From: a virus
IMG/VR virus record: IMGVR_UViG_3300046368_000248
Location: 1 to 22,354 of that record
DNA length: 22,354 bases
Direction: 5' to 3' (one strand)
Shown here: one piece after another, positions 12,690-19,806 of the stretch
Layout of the letters: every line of letters starts with the position of its first letter
How positions within the stretch are numbered: the stretch's first letter is position 1
Made by a program: the position numbers and the translations under genes
The notes under the pieces: model-generated
What the model was told of the DNA's origin: nothing
Seen by the model: only the letters and a program-made list of their open reading frames with translations
Database searches by the model: none

Positions 12690-12866
12690 ATGGATAATAA
12701 ACTAAGAATGAAATTGTGGACGGATTTAGATTCGCCAAAACCTAGCTGGGAGACATTCAAACGGATGATGCCAGCGTGCGACAATGATCCTCGTGCTGTA
12801 AAAGCAAGATGGCTTCGAAAAAAGATAATTGATTTCAAATCTAAGAACTTTGCGAACCCGTCATAA
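12690..12866 (+). CDS. Small basic protein of unknown function
   Basis: A 58-residue protein, MDNKLRMKLWTDLDSPKPSWETFKRMM, then DPRAVKARWLRKKIIDFKSKNFANPS. It is basic at the C-terminus and probably helical. The ATG lies 2 nt after the acetyltransferase stop (TGATTATG). No Shine-Dalgarno site. No family is recognised. A promoter for the next gene begins 3 nt after its stop. Confidence 0.55.
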   Translation: MDNKLRMKLWTDLDSPKPSWETFKRMMPACDNDPRAVKARWLRKKIIDFKSKNFANPS

Positions 12867-12869
12867 TGA

Positions 12870-12897
12870 TTGACAGAACACTATAACCTGATATTAT
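12870..12897 (+). promoter_or_regulatory. Sigma70-like promoter for Cys/His protein gene
   Basis: TTGACA at 12870-12875, 16-nt spacer, TATTAT at 12892-12897 with extended TGA. The ATG at 12905 is 8 nt after the -10 box; a leaderless transcript is predicted. Confidence 0.8.
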
Positions 12898-12904
12898 ATA
12901 ACAT

Positions 12905-13210
12905 ATGAACGCTGAAGATATAGAAAAACAATATTTAAATTCCTTTCCACACAATCCATCTGTAAAATTTCGTGATGGTAAACTTTCAATTCAAGCATCT
13001 TCGTGCCATTATTGTCACCCAAAACATGATCATGGCCCTTATACTTGTGTAGAAGTTGCTTATCTGATCAACGGTAATTTTCAAAAGATACCTGAACTTG
13101 CAGATGACGGCGATGATGTTTATGGATATGTAGATATCAAAGATGTGATCACTCTTCTTATTGATGAAGGTTACACAGAAAAAGAAATAGTAGCTACGTT
13201 GCCCCGATAA
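12905..13210 (+). CDS. Cys/His-motif protein of unknown function
   Basis: A 101-residue protein with a CHYCHPKHDHGPYTC cluster at about residues 34-48: three Cys and four His in 15 residues, a likely metal site. The flanks are beta-like (VKFRDGKLSIQASS before, VEVAYLINGNF after), and the C-terminal half is acidic with IKDVITLLIDEGYTEKEIVATL. It does not match a standard zinc finger that I recognise. It heads a run of small genes from its own promoter. Confidence 0.65.
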   Translation: MNAEDIEKQYLNSFPHNPSVKFRDGKLSIQASSCHYCHPKHDHGPYTCVEVAYLINGNFQKIPELADDGDDVYGYVDIKDVITLLIDEGYTEKEIVATLPR

Positions 13211-13213
13211 ATT

Positions 13214-13390
13214 ATGAATAATGTAATTGATAACCTACAAGAGAAGTGCTTTGCAATGCTAGGCACCATCAATGTACTTAAAGAATCAGATGAGAAAACT
13301 GATGAACTCACTGCTAAATTCAATAAAGATATAACAGAACTTATGCAGGCGGTTTCACCATTCTTTACTCAAAAACCACCACAAGAATAA
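13214..13390 (+). CDS. Small helical protein of unknown function
   Basis: A 58-residue protein, MNNVIDNLQEKCFAMLGTINVLKES onward, ending SPFFTQKPPQE. Almost all of it could form two helices with a heptad-like pattern, suggesting a small coiled-coil or oligomer. It starts 3 nt after the previous stop in the context AATTATG and ends 2 nt before the next ATG, so it fits the gene string. No family recognised. Confidence 0.5.
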   Translation: MNNVIDNLQEKCFAMLGTINVLKESDEKTDELTAKFNKDITELMQAVSPFFTQKPPQE

Positions 13391-13392
13391 TT

Positions 13393-13497
13393 ATGAAAAA
13401 TGAAAAACAAGTGGAAGATTCTTTTAAGATACTGATGTTTATTGGCATTATGATGGTGATACTAACAACAGTGATAATAATCAAATATATAATATAA
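13393..13497 (+). CDS. 34-residue membrane peptide
   Basis: MKNEKQVEDSFKILMFIGIM followed by MVILTTVIIIKYII: a charged N-terminus and one strongly hydrophobic helix (about residues 13-30). Predicted inner-membrane peptide. It starts at TTATG 2 nt after the previous stop. Real but tiny genes of this type are common among T4-like early genes; evidence here is context and hydrophobicity only. Confidence 0.45.
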   Translation: MKNEKQVEDSFKILMFIGIMMVILTTVIIIKYII

Positions 13498-13502
13498 TAG
13501 GA

Positions 13503-13670
13503 ATGAAAACAATACTATCACTTATACTTTATTATATTGGAGACATCATCGCTCGTTTGTTTCTTCGTTATGATTTTCTAGCCTGGTATTTGTATAAGCC
13601 ATACAATAGAATTATGACCCTCTCTTCTAACCTCGATACTGAATATAAAATTTGGAAAAAACATGGATAA
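13503..13670 (+). CDS. Small conserved membrane-associated phage protein
   Basis: A 55-residue protein, MKTILSLILYYIGDIIARLFLRYDFLAWYLYKPYNRIM, then LSSNLDTEYKIWKKHG. A hydrophobic, aromatic N-terminal part is followed by YNRIMTLSSNLDT-x-x-KIW. From recall, small proteins with this ending (YN-x-LM-x-x-SS-x-LD-x-x-x-KIWK) recur in aquatic T4-like phages. Likely membrane-associated; function unknown. The 3' end overlaps the next gene by 8 nt. Confidence 0.6.
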   Translation: MKTILSLILYYIGDIIARLFLRYDFLAWYLYKPYNRIMTLSSNLDTEYKIWKKHG

Positions 13671-13770
13671 ATATGATAAACTATTCGCCATTGGAATGGC
13701 TATGATTTTAGGTATCATCACACTGTGTGCGCTCGCTACGGTGTGCTTAGGCATTTTCTTAACACAATAA
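13663..13770 (+). CDS. 35-residue membrane peptide
   Basis: MDKYDKLFAIGMAMILGIIT followed by LCALATVCLGIFLTQ: one long hydrophobic segment from about residue 8 to 33 with two Cys. The start overlaps the previous gene (ATGGATAA), which suggests coupling. Predicted inner-membrane peptide of unknown role. Confidence 0.45.
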   Translation: MDKYDKLFAIGMAMILGIITLCALATVCLGIFLTQ

Positions 13771-13782
13771 CACAATAACATT

Positions 13783-14082
13783 ATGAACTATACAGAACTA
13801 GAAAAACTCGTCATTGAATGGGCAGATGAAAAAGGAATACTTGAAAAGTCGAATCCAATCAAACAGATTGGTAAAACACAAGAAGAATTGACAGAGACTC
13901 TAATCGCTCTTGTTGAGAAAGATGATGTGGAGATTAAAGATGGAATCGGTGATATGTTAGTAACAATTATCATTCTCTCAAAGTTATGCGATTTAACATC
14001 AACAGAATGTCTTGAGGCAGCTTATGACGTGATCAAGGTTAGGAAGGGAAAGATGGTAAATGGTTTCTTTGTGAAAGAGTAA
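13783..14082 (+). CDS. MazG-like NTP pyrophosphohydrolase
   Basis: A 99-residue all-alpha protein. EELTETL at residues 34-40 gives the E-E-x-x-E metal motif, and DGIGDMLVTIIIL from residue 53 gives the second acidic motif (D-x-x-GD), the layout of the MazG-like/dUTPase-like pyrophosphohydrolase family. Such enzymes hydrolyse (d)NTPs to monophosphates; phage versions are thought to adjust nucleotide or alarmone pools. It starts in the context ACATTATG without a Shine-Dalgarno site and is followed immediately by another small gene. Confidence 0.8.
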   Translation: MNYTELEKLVIEWADEKGILEKSNPIKQIGKTQEELTETLIALVEKDDVEIKDGIGDMLVTIIILSKLCDLTSTECLEAAYDVIKVRKGKMVNGFFVKE

Positions 14083-14241
14083 ATGAGAGTAAAATACACA
14101 AGACGAGTAGATGGCAAAATCTTAAAACCAAAAATATCAGTCGATATGGAAAAGATGGATGCCGAACACTATATTCAAGTTCTGAAAGAACATTTAAAAG
14201 AAGACTTGATCAAAGTCGAATTACTAAAACAAAGTTATTGA
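14083..14241 (+). CDS. Small basic protein of unknown function
   Basis: A 52-residue protein, MRVKYTRRVDGKILKPKISVDMEKM then a helix AEHYIQVLKEHLKEDLIKVELLKQSY. The ATG follows the previous TAA directly (TAAATG). The second half looks like a coiled coil. Its stop codon overlaps the -35 box of the uvsX promoter. No family recognised. Confidence 0.55.
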   Translation: MRVKYTRRVDGKILKPKISVDMEKMDAEHYIQVLKEHLKEDLIKVELLKQSY

Positions 14242-14265
14242 CATCTACGATCAATAATATATTAT
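14238..14265 (+). promoter_or_regulatory. Sigma70-like promoter for uvsX
   Basis: TTGACA at 14238-14243, 16-nt spacer, TATTAT at 14260-14265, the same boxes and spacing as the gp44 promoter. The uvsX ATG at 14273 is 8 nt after the -10 box; a leaderless transcript is predicted. Confidence 0.8.
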
Positions 14266-14272
14266 ATACACT

Positions 14273-15334
14273 ATGTCACTATTAGATAAATTAAAGAAAT
14301 CTTCCCGTTCTGCGGGAGTATCAATATTGTCAGAATCAAAACTCTTTGGAGAAAAAGAACTGACAAAAACACCAGTGCCGATGATTAATACGGCACTCTC
14401 TGGTTCGCTTGATGGCGGTCTAGCATCTGGTCTCACAGTTTTGGCTGGTCCATCAAAGCACTTCAAAACATCATTCGCTCTGCTTATGGCAGGTGCATAT
14501 CTGAAAGAACATAAAGATTCTGTTCTCATGTTTTATGATTCAGAATTTGGCTCGCCTCAAGCTTACTTCGAATCTTTTGGAATCGATACGTCACGTGTTC
14601 TACATACACCTGTCACAAATATCGAAGAACTAAAGTTTGATTTGGTTCATCAATTGAATGAAATTGAACGTAAAGATAAGGTCATTGTAGTCATTGATTC
14701 GATTGGTAATATTGCATCGAAGAAAGAAGTTGAAGATGCCGAGAATATGAAGTCTGTTGCAGATATGACTCGTGCTAAGGCTCTCAAGGGTTTATTTCGA
14801 ATGATTACACCAAAACTCACTCTTAATGATATCCCACTATTGGCTATCAATCATACCTATCAGACTCAAGAAATGTTCTCAAAGGCTGTGGTATCGGGTG
14901 GAACAGGTGTGATGTATTCTGCTGATAATGTTTGGATCGTTGGTCGCCGACAAGAAAAGACTGGAACAGAAGTGACGGGCTACAACTTTGTTATCAACAT
15001 TGAGAAATCAAGGTTTGTGAAAGAGAAGTCAAAGATTCCTATCTCGGTTACTTGGGAAGGTGGAATTGAGAAATATTCAGGTCTTACAGAGGTCGCCCTT
15101 GATGGCGGATATGTTATTAAGCCAAAGAATGGTTGGTATCAGGCAAAGAACCCATCGACAGATGAAGAACTCTCTGGCAATGTTCGAATGAAAGATACAC
15201 TCAAGAAAGAATTCTGGGACACTATTTTTGAAGAAACAGACTTCAAGGAATACATCGAAAAGAAATTCAAGGTTGGAACAATGGAAATGATTGCACCAGA
15301 TGAATCAACAAGTATTGAAGAAGATGAAGGATAA
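14273..15334 (+). CDS. uvsX: Recombinase UvsX (RecA-like)
   Basis: Strand-exchange recombinase of T4-type recombination-dependent replication. The 353 residues (T4: 391) contain Walker A GPSKHFKTS at 59-67 (the UvsX form), FYDSEFGSP, Walker B VIVVIDS at 137-143, and the L2-side region AINHTYQTQEMFSKAVVSGGTGVMYSADNVWIVGRRQ. The acidic C-terminus (ESTSIEEDEG) recalls the regulatory tail of RecA-like proteins. It has a dedicated promoter with ATG at +1. The next gene starts inside its last codons. Confidence 0.95.
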   Translation: MSLLDKLKKSSRSAGVSILSESKLFGEKELTKTPVPMINTALSGSLDGGLASGLTVLAGPSKHFKTSFALLMAGAYLKEHKDSVLMFYDSEFGSPQAYFESFGIDTSRVLHTPVTNIEELKFDLVHQLNEIERKDKVIVVIDSIGNIASKKEVEDAENMKSVADMTRAKALKGLFRMITPKLTLNDIPLLAINHTYQTQEMFSKAVVSGGTGVMYSADNVWIVGRRQEKTGTEVTGYNFVINIEKSRFVKEKSKIPISVTWEGGIEKYSGLTEVALDGGYVIKPKNGWYQAKNPSTDEELSGNVRMKDTLKKEFWDTIFEETDFKEYIEKKFKVGTMEMIAPDESTSIEEDEG

Positions 15335-15641
15335 TCTACCCACATACAAACTTGTTGAGAAGCAAGATGTCGAATACTATGGATTTCAAATCACCGAAGG
15401 TGAATACGAAGGTGTAGTCTATTACTATGGTGAAGTAAAAATTGAAGAAGATGTTGAAGCAGATAATGCTACATTAAATTTCAATTATCAGATTGACAAA
15501 GGGAATGAAAAGTATAGTATAAAGGAATTGGAAGATTCTATCAGGTTCAATGATTTGATGGGAGGTATATTGGTATCAGTTTTAGATAAAGAAGACGAAG
15601 AAAAATATGGCGAAGAACCTACAGAAAATAATACTCAGTAA
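15324..15641 (+). CDS. Conserved small protein between uvsX and gp41
   Basis: A 105-residue acidic protein, MKDNLPTYKLVEKQDVEYYGFQITEGEYEGVVYYYGEVKI onward, then LNFNYQI and FNDLMGGILVSVLDKEDEEKYG. The ATG lies inside the uvsX end, and the 3' end overlaps gp41 by 35 nt, so all three genes are coupled. From recall, an equivalent small gene (F-x-I-x-x-G-x-x-x-G-V-x-Y-x-Y-G-x-V) occupies the uvsX-41 junction in many aquatic T4-like phages; its role is unknown. Confidence 0.8.
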   Translation: MKDNLPTYKLVEKQDVEYYGFQITEGEYEGVVYYYGEVKIEEDVEADNATLNFNYQIDKGNEKYSIKELEDSIRFNDLMGGILVSVLDKEDEEKYGEEPTENNTQ

Positions 15642-16965
15642 TTTATTACATAATGAACAATTCACACGAAAAGCATTACCACATATTAAGGTCTCTTACT
15701 TTGAAGATGAATATGTTCCCGTATATAAACTGATATTATCATTCATTGGTTCTTACAATAAACTTCCAAATCCTGCTGCACTTGAGATTGAATTTCAGCA
15801 ATCAGAAGATGTAACAAGAAGGGATGCGAATGAGGTTGTTTCTCTCATTAAGAGTCTAGAAGAAAAAGATGAAGTTGATGAAGACTGGCTGATTGATTCT
15901 ACAGAGAAATGGTGCAAGGATCGTTCCGTATACCTCGCTATAATGGAATCAATCCAAATCATTGATGGTAAATCAAAGGATAAAAGTGAAGGTGCCATAC
16001 CCGAGATTCTCTCCGATGCCCTAGGTGTTTCATTTGATTCAAATGTTGGACACGACTATATTGAAAATGCAGAAGAAAGATATGATTTCTATCATCTGAA
16101 AGAAGATAAGTTTGCTTTTGATCTTGAAAAATTCAATGAGATTACAAAGGGTGGGGTTAGTAGAAAAACATTGAATATCATCTTGGCTGGAACAGGTGTG
16201 GGTAAATCTTTGGCTATGTGCCATTTTGCCTCTGCCGCTCTTAGCCAAGGTCAGAATGTTCTCTACATCACTCTTGAGATGGCAGAAGAAAAGATCGCCG
16301 AGAGAATTGATGCGAATCTTTTCGATATCGATATCAAAGATATTGAGAATATGCCTAAACAAACCTTTGATAAGAAGGTGCAAAAGATTCAATCAAAGAC
16401 TAATGGCAAATTGATTATCAAAGAATATCCTACTGCATCGGCACACACGGGTCATTTCCGTGCACTCCTAGATGAATTGAAACTAAAGAAAGACTTCAAG
16501 CCCGATGTGATCTTCATTGATTATCTAAATATCGCTGCTTCTTCTCGTATGAAAGGACTGGGTGGTTCGATCAATACATATTCTTATATCAAAGCAATCG
16601 CAGAGGAACTTCGTGGTCTTGCCGTAGAATTCAATGTTCCAATCTGGTCTGCAACACAGGTTACTCGTACAGGATTTGGAAATACAGATGTTGAGATCAC
16701 AGATACATCTGAATCTTTTGGACTTCCTGCAACAGCCGATTTGATGTTGGCTCTGATTTCAACCGAGCAACTTGAGGGTATGAACCAATTGATGGTTAAA
16801 CAACTAAAGAACAGATATAATGATCCAACCCAGAACAAGAGGTTCATCGTTGGAATTGATCGGGCAAAGATGAGATTATATGATGTTGAGGATTCTGCAC
16901 AGACACTCTCTAATGAGAATCCGTCTCAACAATCAGACTCAGACTACTCATCGTTCAAAATATAA
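15607..16965 (+). CDS. 41: Replicative DNA helicase gp41 (DnaB-like)
   Basis: Hexameric 5'-3' helicase of the T4 primosome. The 452 residues (T4: 475) align from the start (QKIILSNLLHNEQF against T4 VEIILSHLIFDQAY), with SYFEDEYVPVYKLI, VSFDSNVGHDYIENAEERY, Walker A AGTGVGKS at 194-201, YITLEMAEEKIAERIDANL, Walker B VIFIDYLN from 301, and SATQVTRTG plus SFGLPATADLMLA in the core. The C-terminus is Ser/Gln-rich and shorter than in T4. The ATG at 15607 has no Shine-Dalgarno site and relies on overlap with the previous gene. In T4 gp41 works with primase gp61; no gp61 is in the window. Confidence 0.95.
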   Translation: MAKNLQKIILSNLLHNEQFTRKALPHIKVSYFEDEYVPVYKLILSFIGSYNKLPNPAALEIEFQQSEDVTRRDANEVVSLIKSLEEKDEVDEDWLIDSTEKWCKDRSVYLAIMESIQIIDGKSKDKSEGAIPEILSDALGVSFDSNVGHDYIENAEERYDFYHLKEDKFAFDLEKFNEITKGGVSRKTLNIILAGTGVGKSLAMCHFASAALSQGQNVLYITLEMAEEKIAERIDANLFDIDIKDIENMPKQTFDKKVQKIQSKTNGKLIIKEYPTASAHTGHFRALLDELKLKKDFKPDVIFIDYLNIAASSRMKGLGGSINTYSYIKAIAEELRGLAVEFNVPIWSATQVTRTGFGNTDVEITDTSESFGLPATADLMLALISTEQLEGMNQLMVKQLKNRYNDPTQNKRFIVGIDRAKMRLYDVEDSAQTLSNENPSQQSDSDYSSFKI

Positions 16966-16967
16966 TA

Positions 16968-16996
16968 TTGACATCTTATTAGATTCAGAATATAAT
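16968..16996 (+). promoter_or_regulatory. Sigma70-like promoter for the SprT-like gene
   Basis: TTGACA at 16968-16973, 17-nt spacer, TATAAT at 16991-16996. The ATG at 17003 is 7 nt after the -10 box; a leaderless transcript is predicted. This excludes the longer in-frame reading that begins inside gp41. The -10 region shares TTCAGAATATAATA with the promoter at 8879. Confidence 0.8.
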
Positions 16997-17002
16997 ACCA
17001 TA

Positions 17003-17437
17003 ATGATTGATATAGAGGCTACTGGTGGGGGAAAGAAATTGAGAGAAGAGGTAGAAGATGCTGCTTTCTTTTTCTTGAAGAAATTATTACCACGAATAAG
17101 AAACATTGAGATCAATATCATCTTAAAAAGAGGACTGAAAGAAAAAGAAGGTCTATATGGTGATTGTATTTGGGAAGATAGAAATCACAGACCTCGGGTA
17201 TTCACAATAAGAATGGATTCCTCGGTCGAACATGATCTGATTTTTGACACCCTTGCGCATGAGATGATTCATGTAAAACAATATGCAAGGGGTGAATTAG
17301 TCGATTTAGCCCGAGCCTCAGGTTTCAGTCGATGGAAAGGTAAAATGATTCCTTGGAAATCTAAGCAAGAACCTTGGGAAAAAGAACCATGGAAACGTTC
17401 TAAAAAATTATATGAAGAGTGGAAATCTTATAAATAG
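17003..17437 (+). CDS. SprT-like zinc metalloprotease-fold protein
   Basis: A 144-residue protein. The HExxH zincin motif is HEMIH at 86-90, in LIFDTLAHEMIHVKQYARGE, the form seen in SprT/SprT-like proteins. The segment before it (RPRVFTIRMDSS) fits the edge strand. The C-terminal 40 residues are basic and Trp-rich (KGKMIPWKSKQEPWEKEPWKRSKK), without the Cys pairs of a classic SprT zinc ribbon. Eukaryotic relatives (Spartan) digest DNA-protein crosslinks; a similar role at the phage fork is possible but inferred. The start is fixed by its promoter. The stop overlaps a late promoter. Confidence 0.75.
   Translation: MIDIEATGGGKKLREEVEDAAFFFLKKLLPRIRNIEINIILKRGLKEKEGLYGDCIWEDRNHRPRVFTIRMDSSVEHDLIFDTLAHEMIHVKQYARGELVDLARASGFSRWKGKMIPWKSKQEPWEKEPWKRSKKLYEEWKSYK
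17429..17436 (+). promoter_or_regulatory. T4-type late promoter TATAAATA of head-protein block
   Basis: Exact TATAAATA overlapping the stop of the SprT-like gene. Expected +1 near 17442, about 28 nt before the likely ATG at 17470. It marks the switch from replication genes to putative structural genes. Confidence 0.8.
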
Positions 17438-17469
17438 ATGTAGACATTCATTTTAATTTTATGGGAACT

Positions 17470-19278
17470 ATGCTATCATTTAAAGATTACAAAGAACTTT
17501 CAGATATAATCAACGAAGCAACCGTGAGCGCTGGCAAATATGGTCCAGGTTCACTTTTTACTCTCAAGACTGATAAAATATCAGCCTTTGAGAATAAGGT
17601 AGGCGATCAATTAAAATTGCCACCAAATCCAGTCTTCAGTAAATTAGATGCCACTAAGATACCAAGTGATGCTCTAATTTTTGGAGATAATACAAAACCA
17701 CTCAGAGCTGCATTTGAGATTCTTGATGCGCCAGATGGAAAATCAGTAGGTTCATTTGCTTGGTATGAAAAAGCAGTTGATAATTATTTCAATGGCTTGA
17801 AATTGGGTTCGGATATTAATTGGGGCAAAGATACTCCTACACTTGAGACTGTTCAAGCGATCGGTGTATATTATAAAGATGTCGAAGCAGATGCAGACAA
17901 TCGTCAAAAGGTTATTGATAATATAAAAAGCATCTTGGGGAATGGACAAGACTGGGATTCAAAGGGTAAATCAACTCTTATTTCCAAGCTCGACACAATG
18001 ACATCAAAGAATTTTGCTGAGATGATTGGTCTTATAGCTGGAATGTCAGACTTTATGCCTCTTGTAAAATTCAAGGCAAATATTATTCACGGTAGGATCA
18101 ATGATTATTATGCGGCTGAAGAACAGAATGACAATGTTGCGATAACAGGTGTTAAGGCTAATACAGCAGATATGATCATCTCATCCGCCGATGCGAATAA
18201 AACAATTGAGGCGATGAAAACAGATACATTCACCTTTGATAAAAAGGGTATTATTACTGGAGAAAAGAGTAAAATTAATCTGATTCAAGTTTCATTAAAG
18301 AAATCCGCAGACAAGGCTCAGTTAGGTAAGGTAACAGCATATATCATTCAGAAATATAAATTACCATCATACGATGATTATTTCACAGATATTGTTAGTG
18401 AATCTTTACAGATGAATGAAGGAGTATTTGATATTTTTAAGACAGCGGCTGAAAAGTTAAAAGGTTTATATTCAAAGGTAGCATCGGCCTTACGAAACTT
18501 TGCGGCTAAGATAACTGGCAAGTTTAAGAAAGCAGCAAAATCAGAAAAGAAATCTGTATTCGGTAGATATCAGAAACTATTCGGTCTGGATAAGAGAGAT
18601 ATGTTCTTGCTTGAACAATATATCGATGGTGATAAATTTCTGATTGAAAAGAAAGATGTAGGAAATCTTAATAGTAAACTTGAGAAGATCAAGATTTCTG
18701 ATGCAAATAAATTAGTCAAAGAAGTTCAAAAGAAGAGAAATGGTGTTGTAAAACTATATGATACAAAAGACTATCTTATTCATAAGACTGGCACGGAGAT
18801 AACAAATTTCAAATCATCGAAAGAGATCAATATTGATATCGTTTCTAAATTACTATCAAATTCTTATTCATTGTCCTCGGTCGAATCGATCATCGGCACA
18901 ACAAACACAGATGAGATATTGAATTCCGTGATTGATATGCACAAAGAGGTTTTCTTTGGCAAAACATCTCTTCCATTATATAAAGTATATGGAAAATCAA
19001 GTGGTAAATCGTATGAATACCTTGGATCAGCCGAAGATTATGTTGAAAAGAAAAAGGCTAAATTGAAAGATGTTCAATTTCCTATCTCGGGTATCCGACT
19101 CAATACACAGGATAAAAAATATCTAAATATTGATTTATATGTTGTTAGTGATATTGAAGAGAATAAAATTTACTACACGGCATTCCGCACAGGCACAAAC
19201 GCATCGGGCAGATTCTCTTTCAATTTTGAAGGAACTAAAAAGATACCTTACGATAAATTTATCAAATTCTTAAAATAA
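17470..19278 (+). CDS. Large putative head-internal protein with capsid-targeting tag
   Basis: A 602-residue protein from the ATG at 17470 (an ATG at 17461 adds MGT). The N-terminus MLSFKDYKELSDIINEA resembles the T4 capsid-targeting sequence MKTYQEFIAEA, and INE|A (after E16) fits the gp21 protease rule (I/L)-x-E. Residues around 227-290 read ANTADMII...INLIQVSLKKSADKAQLGK, with D234 and Q273-V-S-L-K277, reminiscent of variant PD-(D/E)XK nuclease cores. A basic helical segment near residues 320-370 (KLKGLYSKVASALRN, KITGKFKKAAKSEKK) would suit DNA contact. The C-terminal 150 residues are beta-rich. Likely a late, virion-internal protein; the nuclease idea is speculative. Confidence 0.7.
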   Translation: MLSFKDYKELSDIINEATVSAGKYGPGSLFTLKTDKISAFENKVGDQLKLPPNPVFSKLDATKIPSDALIFGDNTKPLRAAFEILDAPDGKSVGSFAWYEKAVDNYFNGLKLGSDINWGKDTPTLETVQAIGVYYKDVEADADNRQKVIDNIKSILGNGQDWDSKGKSTLISKLDTMTSKNFAEMIGLIAGMSDFMPLVKFKANIIHGRINDYYAAEEQNDNVAITGVKANTADMIISSADANKTIEAMKTDTFTFDKKGIITGEKSKINLIQVSLKKSADKAQLGKVTAYIIQKYKLPSYDDYFTDIVSESLQMNEGVFDIFKTAAEKLKGLYSKVASALRNFAAKITGKFKKAAKSEKKSVFGRYQKLFGLDKRDMFLLEQYIDGDKFLIEKKDVGNLNSKLEKIKISDANKLVKEVQKKRNGVVKLYDTKDYLIHKTGTEITNFKSSKEINIDIVSKLLSNSYSLSSVESIIGTTNTDEILNSVIDMHKEVFFGKTSLPLYKVYGKSSGKSYEYLGSAEDYVEKKKAKLKDVQFPISGIRLNTQDKKYLNIDLYVVSDIEENKIYYTAFRTGTNASGRFSFNFEGTKKIPYDKFIKFLK

Positions 19279-19280
19279 TA

Positions 19281-19805
19281 ATGAGTCAATTAGAAGCAGC
19301 ATTTAGATTTCACAGAGAGAACCAAATTCCATTGGCTCATAATATCTTTCGTCCGCACTCAGATAACTATTATAAGTTATTTGAACATGCTAGACAACTA
19401 CAAGAGACATACAAACCCTTGAGTGAGTTTGATGAATATCTATTATCAACAGATATTGGTAAATTTGGTCTTTACGAAGGTGAACAAGTTCCACTTGATC
19501 ACCCATTCATTGATGAAGCAGAATATCAAGGCACAGAGGTTGAATTGAATAAACCTAAAAGAGGTGGCAAAAAGAAATTTTATGTCTATGTAAAGAACGA
19601 TAAGGGTAACGTAATAAAGGTTCAGTTTGGTGATACATCTGGTCTCAAGGCTAAGATTGATGACCCTGAGGCAAGAAAATCATTTGCTGCTCGACACAAC
19701 TGTGCAGCAAAGAAAGATAAAACAAAAGCAGGTTACTGGAGTTGCAATCTTCCACGATATGCATCCGAACTTGGTCTAAAAGGAGGCGGAAATTTTTTCT
19801 GGTAA
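19281..19805 (+). CDS. DUF5872-like basic phage protein
   Basis: A 174-residue protein. The C-terminal 85 residues (NKPKRGGKKKFYVYVKN, then VIKVQFGDTSGLKAKIDDPEARKSFAARHNC and KKDKTKAGYWSCNLPRY) match the recalled DUF5872 pattern (GKK-x-x-VYV, V-x-FGD, AR-x-SF-x-ARH-x-C, K-x-x-AGYWSC), found in many T4-like and other phages; the two Cys and the His may bind metal. The N-terminal part is acidic and ends DHPFIDEAEY, where IDE|A (after E79) fits a gp21 processing site, which would release the basic domain. It starts 2 nt after the previous stop within the late block, so a virion role is likely. Confidence 0.75.
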   Translation: MSQLEAAFRFHRENQIPLAHNIFRPHSDNYYKLFEHARQLQETYKPLSEFDEYLLSTDIGKFGLYEGEQVPLDHPFIDEAEYQGTEVELNKPKRGGKKKFYVYVKNDKGNVIKVQFGDTSGLKAKIDDPEARKSFAARHNCAAKKDKTKAGYWSCNLPRYASELGLKGGGNFFW

Positions 19806-19806
19806 T

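Noticed and set aside
16880-17002. Upstream extension of the SprT-like gene into gp41
   Set aside because: It would overlap the gp41 end out of frame by about 86 nt, and a clear promoter puts transcription start at the ATG at 17003.
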